Source: an uncultured Burkholderiales bacterium (GTDB taxonomy: Bacteria; Pseudomonadota; Gammaproteobacteria; Burkholderiales; Burkholderiaceae_C). Taken from it: a stretch of DNA of 33,989 bases. Numbering within the stretch: position 1 is the stretch's first letter; each line of letters starts with the position of its first letter. The notes under the pieces are model-generated. The model was given only the letters and a program-made list of their open reading frames with translations. It was not told the DNA's origin and searched no databases. The stretch lies in the NCBI GenBank assembly GCA_937871935.1, contig CALMQI010000158.1, forward strand, positions 1 through 33,989, in the 5' to 3' direction. A program made the position numbers and the translations under genes. This document shows, in pieces, positions 31,467 to 33,989 of the stretch.

Positions 31467-33989
31467 ACAACCAGCCTCGTTGGCAGTTCTGGATCGACCG
31501 CGGCGGTACTTTCACCGACGTCGTCGGCCGCGCCCCCGATGGCGCACTGCACACGCTGAAGCTGCTGTCGGAGAACGCCGAGCAGTACCGCGACGCCGCC
31601 GTCGAGGGCATCCGCCGTCTGCTCGGGCTGGCACCTGGCGCGCCGATCACACCGGCGCAGGTGGAATGCGTGAAGATGGGTACCACGGTCGCGACCAACG
31701 CGCTGCTCGAGCGCAAGGGCGACCGCACGCTGCTGGTCACGACACGGGGTTTCCGCGACGCGCTGCGCATCGCCTACCAGGCGCGGCCACGCCTGTTCGA
31801 CCGCCACATCGTGCTGCCCGAGCTGCTGTACGAGCGCGTGATCGAGGCCGACGAGCGGGTCGGCGCACGCGGCGAACTCATCACACCGCTCGATGTGCCG
31901 GCGTTGCGCGGCGAGCTCCAGGCTGCGTCCGACGTCGGCATCCGCGCCTGCGCGATCGTCTTCCTGCACGGCTACCGTTGCACCGACCACGAGCGTGCTG
32001 CCGCGGCATTGGCGCGCGACATCGGCTTCACCCAGGTGAGCGTGTCGCACGAGGTGAGCCCGCTGATGAAGATGGTGTCGCGCGGCGACACCACGGTGGT
32101 CGACGCCTATCTGTCGCCGATCCTGCGCCGCTACGTCGACCAGGTGGCCGCGCAGATGCCCGGCGTGCGCCTGTTCTTCATGCAGAGCAGCGGCGGCCTG
32201 ACCGAGGCGCATCACTTCCAGGGCAAGGACGCGATCCTGTCCGGTCCGGCCGGCGGCATCGTCGGCATGGTGCGCACCGCGGTGGCCGGTGGCCATCACA
32301 AGGTGATCGGTTTCGACATGGGCGGCACCTCCACCGACGTGAGCCACTACGCCGGAGAGTTCGAGCGTGCTTTCGAGACGCAGGTGGCCGGCGTGCGCAT
32401 GCGCGCGCCGATGATGAGCATCCACACGGTGGCCGCCGGCGGCGGCTCGATCCTGCAGTTCGACGGCGCGCGGCTGCGTGTCGGGCCACAGAGCGCGGGC
32501 GCCAATCCGGGGCCGGCCAGCTACCGCCGCGGCGGTCCGCTGGCGGTCACCGATGCCAACGTGATGCTGGGCAAGGTGCAGGCAGCACACTTTCCGCGGG
32601 TGTTCGGACCGAAGGGCGACGAGGCGCTCGACCGCGACGGCGTGGTCGCCAAGTTCGATGCACTGGCCGCCGAGGTGCGCCGAGCCAGTGGGCGCGACGT
32701 GACGCCGGAGTCGCTGGCCGAGGGCTTTCTGCAGATTGCCGTGCAGAACATGGCCAATGCGATCAAGCGCATCTCGGTCGCGCGGGGTTATGACGTCACG
32801 CAGTACACGCTGCAGTGTTTCGGCGGTGCGGGTGGCCAACACGCGTGCGGTGTGGCGGACGCGCTCGGCATGACACGCGTGTTCGTGCACCCGCTGGCCG
32901 GTGTGCTGAGCGCCTATGGCATGGGCCTGGCCGACCAGATCGCGATGCGCGAATCCGCGCTCGAACTGCCGCTCGACGCGGCCGGTCTCGAGGCGGCATC
33001 GCGCCGGCTCGACGAACTCGGCGCCGCGGCGACCGACGAGGTCGCCAGCCAGGGCGTGGCGCGCGAGCGTGTCGAGTTGCGGCGCCACCTGCACCTGCGC
33101 TACCAGGGCACCGACACGGCGCTCGAAGTGGCGTTCGGCGCCCTCGACGCCATCCGCCGCGACTTCGAGGCCGCCTACCGGCAGCGCTTCGCGTTCCTGA
33201 TGCCGGGCCGCAACCTGATCATCGAGGCGGTGTCGGTGGAGGCGGTCGGCGCCGGCGAGCGCCATGCCGAGTCCGCCGCGGCAGGCGAACCGCCGGCGCA
33301 TCGGCCGGTACCCGATGCCGCGGTGCGCATGCACAGCGGTCGCTGGCTCGACGCGGCATTGCACGTGCGGGAGTCGCTGCTGCCGGGCGCCACGATTGAT
33401 GGCCCGGCGATCATTGCCGAACGCAATGCCACCACGGTGGTCGAGCCCGGCTGGCAGGCGATGCTCACCTCGGCCGGCCCGATCGAGTTGCAGCGCGTGG
33501 TGCCGCGCGAGACGCGCCATGCCATCGGCACCGACGCCGACCCGGTGATGCTGGAGGTGTTCAACAACCTGTTCATGAACATCGCCGAGCAGATGGGCCT
33601 GCGGTTGCAGAACACCGCGTACTCGGTGAACATCAAGGAGCGGCTCGACTTCTCGTGCGCGCTGTTCGACGCCAGCGGCAACCTGATCGCCAACGCGCCG
33701 CACATGCCGGTGCACTTGGGCAGCATGAGTGAGTCGATCAAGACCGTGATCGAGCGCAACCCGGCCATGATCGAAGGCGATGTCTATGTGCTGAACGACC
33801 CGTACCACGGCGGCACGCACCTGCCCGACGTGACGGTGGTCACGTCGATCGCGAGCGAGCACAACCTGTCGCTCGGGACGCTCGACGTGACGCGCTCCGA
33901 AAAGGCCGAGATGGTGCGCGCGCTGCGTCCGGATGGAATCGCGGTCCTGAACGGCGACGATCCGAACGTGCTCTGGATGCGCGAAACGA
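31463..33989 (+). CDS. Hydantoinase/5-oxoprolinase (HyuA-HyuB fusion), interrupted at the right edge
   Basis: The HyuA part (about residues 1-690) has the N-terminal [30 protein letters not shown], a second ATPase motif [21 protein letters not shown] and [10 protein letters not shown]. These enzymes open cyclic amides (5-oxoproline, hydantoins), usually with ATP. The HyuB part begins near residue 693 ([20 protein letters not shown]) and shows [19 protein letters not shown] and [17 protein letters not shown]. Fusion of A and B in one chain is the eukaryote/bacterial 5-oxoprolinase layout. From about residue 794 (33842) the sequence no longer fits HyuB and becomes Mur-ligase-like, although the frame stays open to the edge. 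About 450-500 HyuB residues would normally follow. The operon position suggests it acts on the racemase product and on what the TRAP system imports. Confidence 0.9.
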   Translation, partial: MNNQPRWQFWIDRGGTFTDVVGRAPDGALHTLKLLSENAEQYRDAAVEGIRRLLGLAPGAPITPAQVECVKMGTTVATNALLERKGDRTLLVTTRGFRDALRIAYQARPRLFDRHIVLPELLYERVIEADERVGARGELITPLDVPALRGELQAASDVGIRACAIVFLHGYRCTDHERAAAALARDIGFTQVSVSHEVSPLMKMVSRGDTTVVDAYLSPILRRYVDQVAAQMPGVRLFFMQSSGGLTEAHHFQGKDAILSGPAGGIVGMVRTAVAGGHHKVIGFDMGGTSTDVSHYAGEFERAFETQVAGVRMRAPMMSIHTVAAGGGSILQFDGARLRVGPQSAGANPGPASYRRGGPLAVTDANVMLGKVQAAHFPRVFGPKGDEALDRDGVVAKFDALAAEVRRASGRDVTPESLAEGFLQIAVQNMANAIKRISVARGYDVTQYTLQCFGGAGGQHACGVADALGMTRVFVHPLAGVLSAYGMGLADQIAMRESALELPLDAAGLEAASRRLDELGAAATDEVASQGVARERVELRRHLHLRYQGTDTALEVAFGALDAIRRDFEAAYRQRFAFLMPGRNLIIEAVSVEAVGAGERHAESAAAGEPPAHRPVPDAAVRMHSGRWLDAALHVRESLLPGATIDGPAIIAERNATTVVEPGWQAMLTSAGPIELQRVVPRETRHAIGTDADPVMLEVFNNLFMNIAEQMGLRLQNTAYSVNIKERLDFSCALFDASGNLIANAPHMPVHLGSMSESIKTVIERNPAMIEGDVYVLNDPYHGGTHLPDVTVVTSIASEHNLSLGTLDVTRSEKAEMVRALRPDGIAVLNGDDPNVLWMRET
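33842..33989 (+). other. Mur-ligase-like segment fused in frame, likely assembly join
   Basis: The last 49 residues read [17 protein letters not shown], then [24 protein letters not shown] cut in the family way. This is the central Mur-ligase pattern in which a new-round lysine (EKAEM) and AVLNxDDPxV occur. It has no place in a HyuB protein. The switch is exact and in frame around TVV/TSI. Compare the left edge, where the same kind of switch occurs. Confidence 0.7.

Noticed and set aside
31379..33862. An 827-residue minus-strand open frame opposite the hydantoinase gene
   Set aside because: Its His/Arg/Ala-rich composition with no family motif is the mirror of a GC-rich coding strand; the plus strand gives clear HyuA/HyuB motifs.

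Overview
The window is GC-rich (roughly two-thirds G+C by eye). It encodes TRAP and Bug/TctC-type solute receptors, class I cytochromes c and a dense PQQ-alcohol-oxidation gene set, which together suggest a Burkholderiales-type betaproteobacterium. This assignment rests on gene content only; there is no rRNA in the window. No tRNA, IS element, CRISPR array or phage gene was seen.

Edges: both ends look chimeric. Bases 1-580 (minus) hold a serpin fragment, 781-1020 (plus) a DUF5990-like fragment, and at about 1016 the sequence switches to the C-terminal half of a TonB-dependent receptor. At the right end a hydantoinase/5-oxoprolinase reading frame switches in frame at about 33842 to a Mur-ligase-like sequence. 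The continuous native locus appears to be about 1016-33841.

1016-6751: plus-strand block for PQQ-dependent alcohol oxidation. It holds a TonB-receptor C-terminus, a SoxYZ-like carrier, a SoxH-like zinc hydrolase, a quinoprotein alcohol dehydrogenase carrying the lanthanide-type D-Y-D motif followed by a strong intrinsic terminator, and a small exported protein. 6368-10108 (minus): a complete TonB receptor, a YVTN beta-propeller protein and a c551-like cytochrome. 10219-12272 (plus): a histidine kinase and response regulator with overlapping ends.

12375-19569 (minus): one tight run of nine genes. They are a PqqB-like hydrolase, the ATPase, binding protein and permease of the PQQ-associated ABC transporter, an ExbB/TolQ-like channel, an ExbD-like protein with an unusual periplasmic domain, a two-TM protein, a lipoprotein and a Bug receptor. 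Divergent from it is a degenerate hydrolase-like exported protein (19698-20783). 20843-22930 (minus) is a sigma-54 activator of AcoR type. Divergent from that are PedF-type cytochrome c550 and a MoxJ-like binding protein, preceded by a near-consensus sigma-54 promoter at 23161-23176.

Together these genes suggest periplasmic alcohol oxidation by a probably lanthanide-using quinoprotein. Electrons would pass to cytochrome c550/c551. Cofactor or metal supply would come from the TonB receptors and the ABC transporter, and control from a two-component system and a sigma-54 activator. The ExbB/ExbD-like module in the ABC operon is the least explained part.

24616-27147 (minus): an isolated GspE/PilB-type ATPase with four tandem MshEN-like motifs. 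27321-30106 (minus): a TRAP transporter (DctM, DctQ, DctP). Divergent from it (30271 onward, plus) are a MarR-like regulator, an Asp/Glu/hydantoin racemase and a hydantoinase/5-oxoprolinase, which look like an uptake and catabolism unit for a cyclic amide or amino-acid-derived acid.
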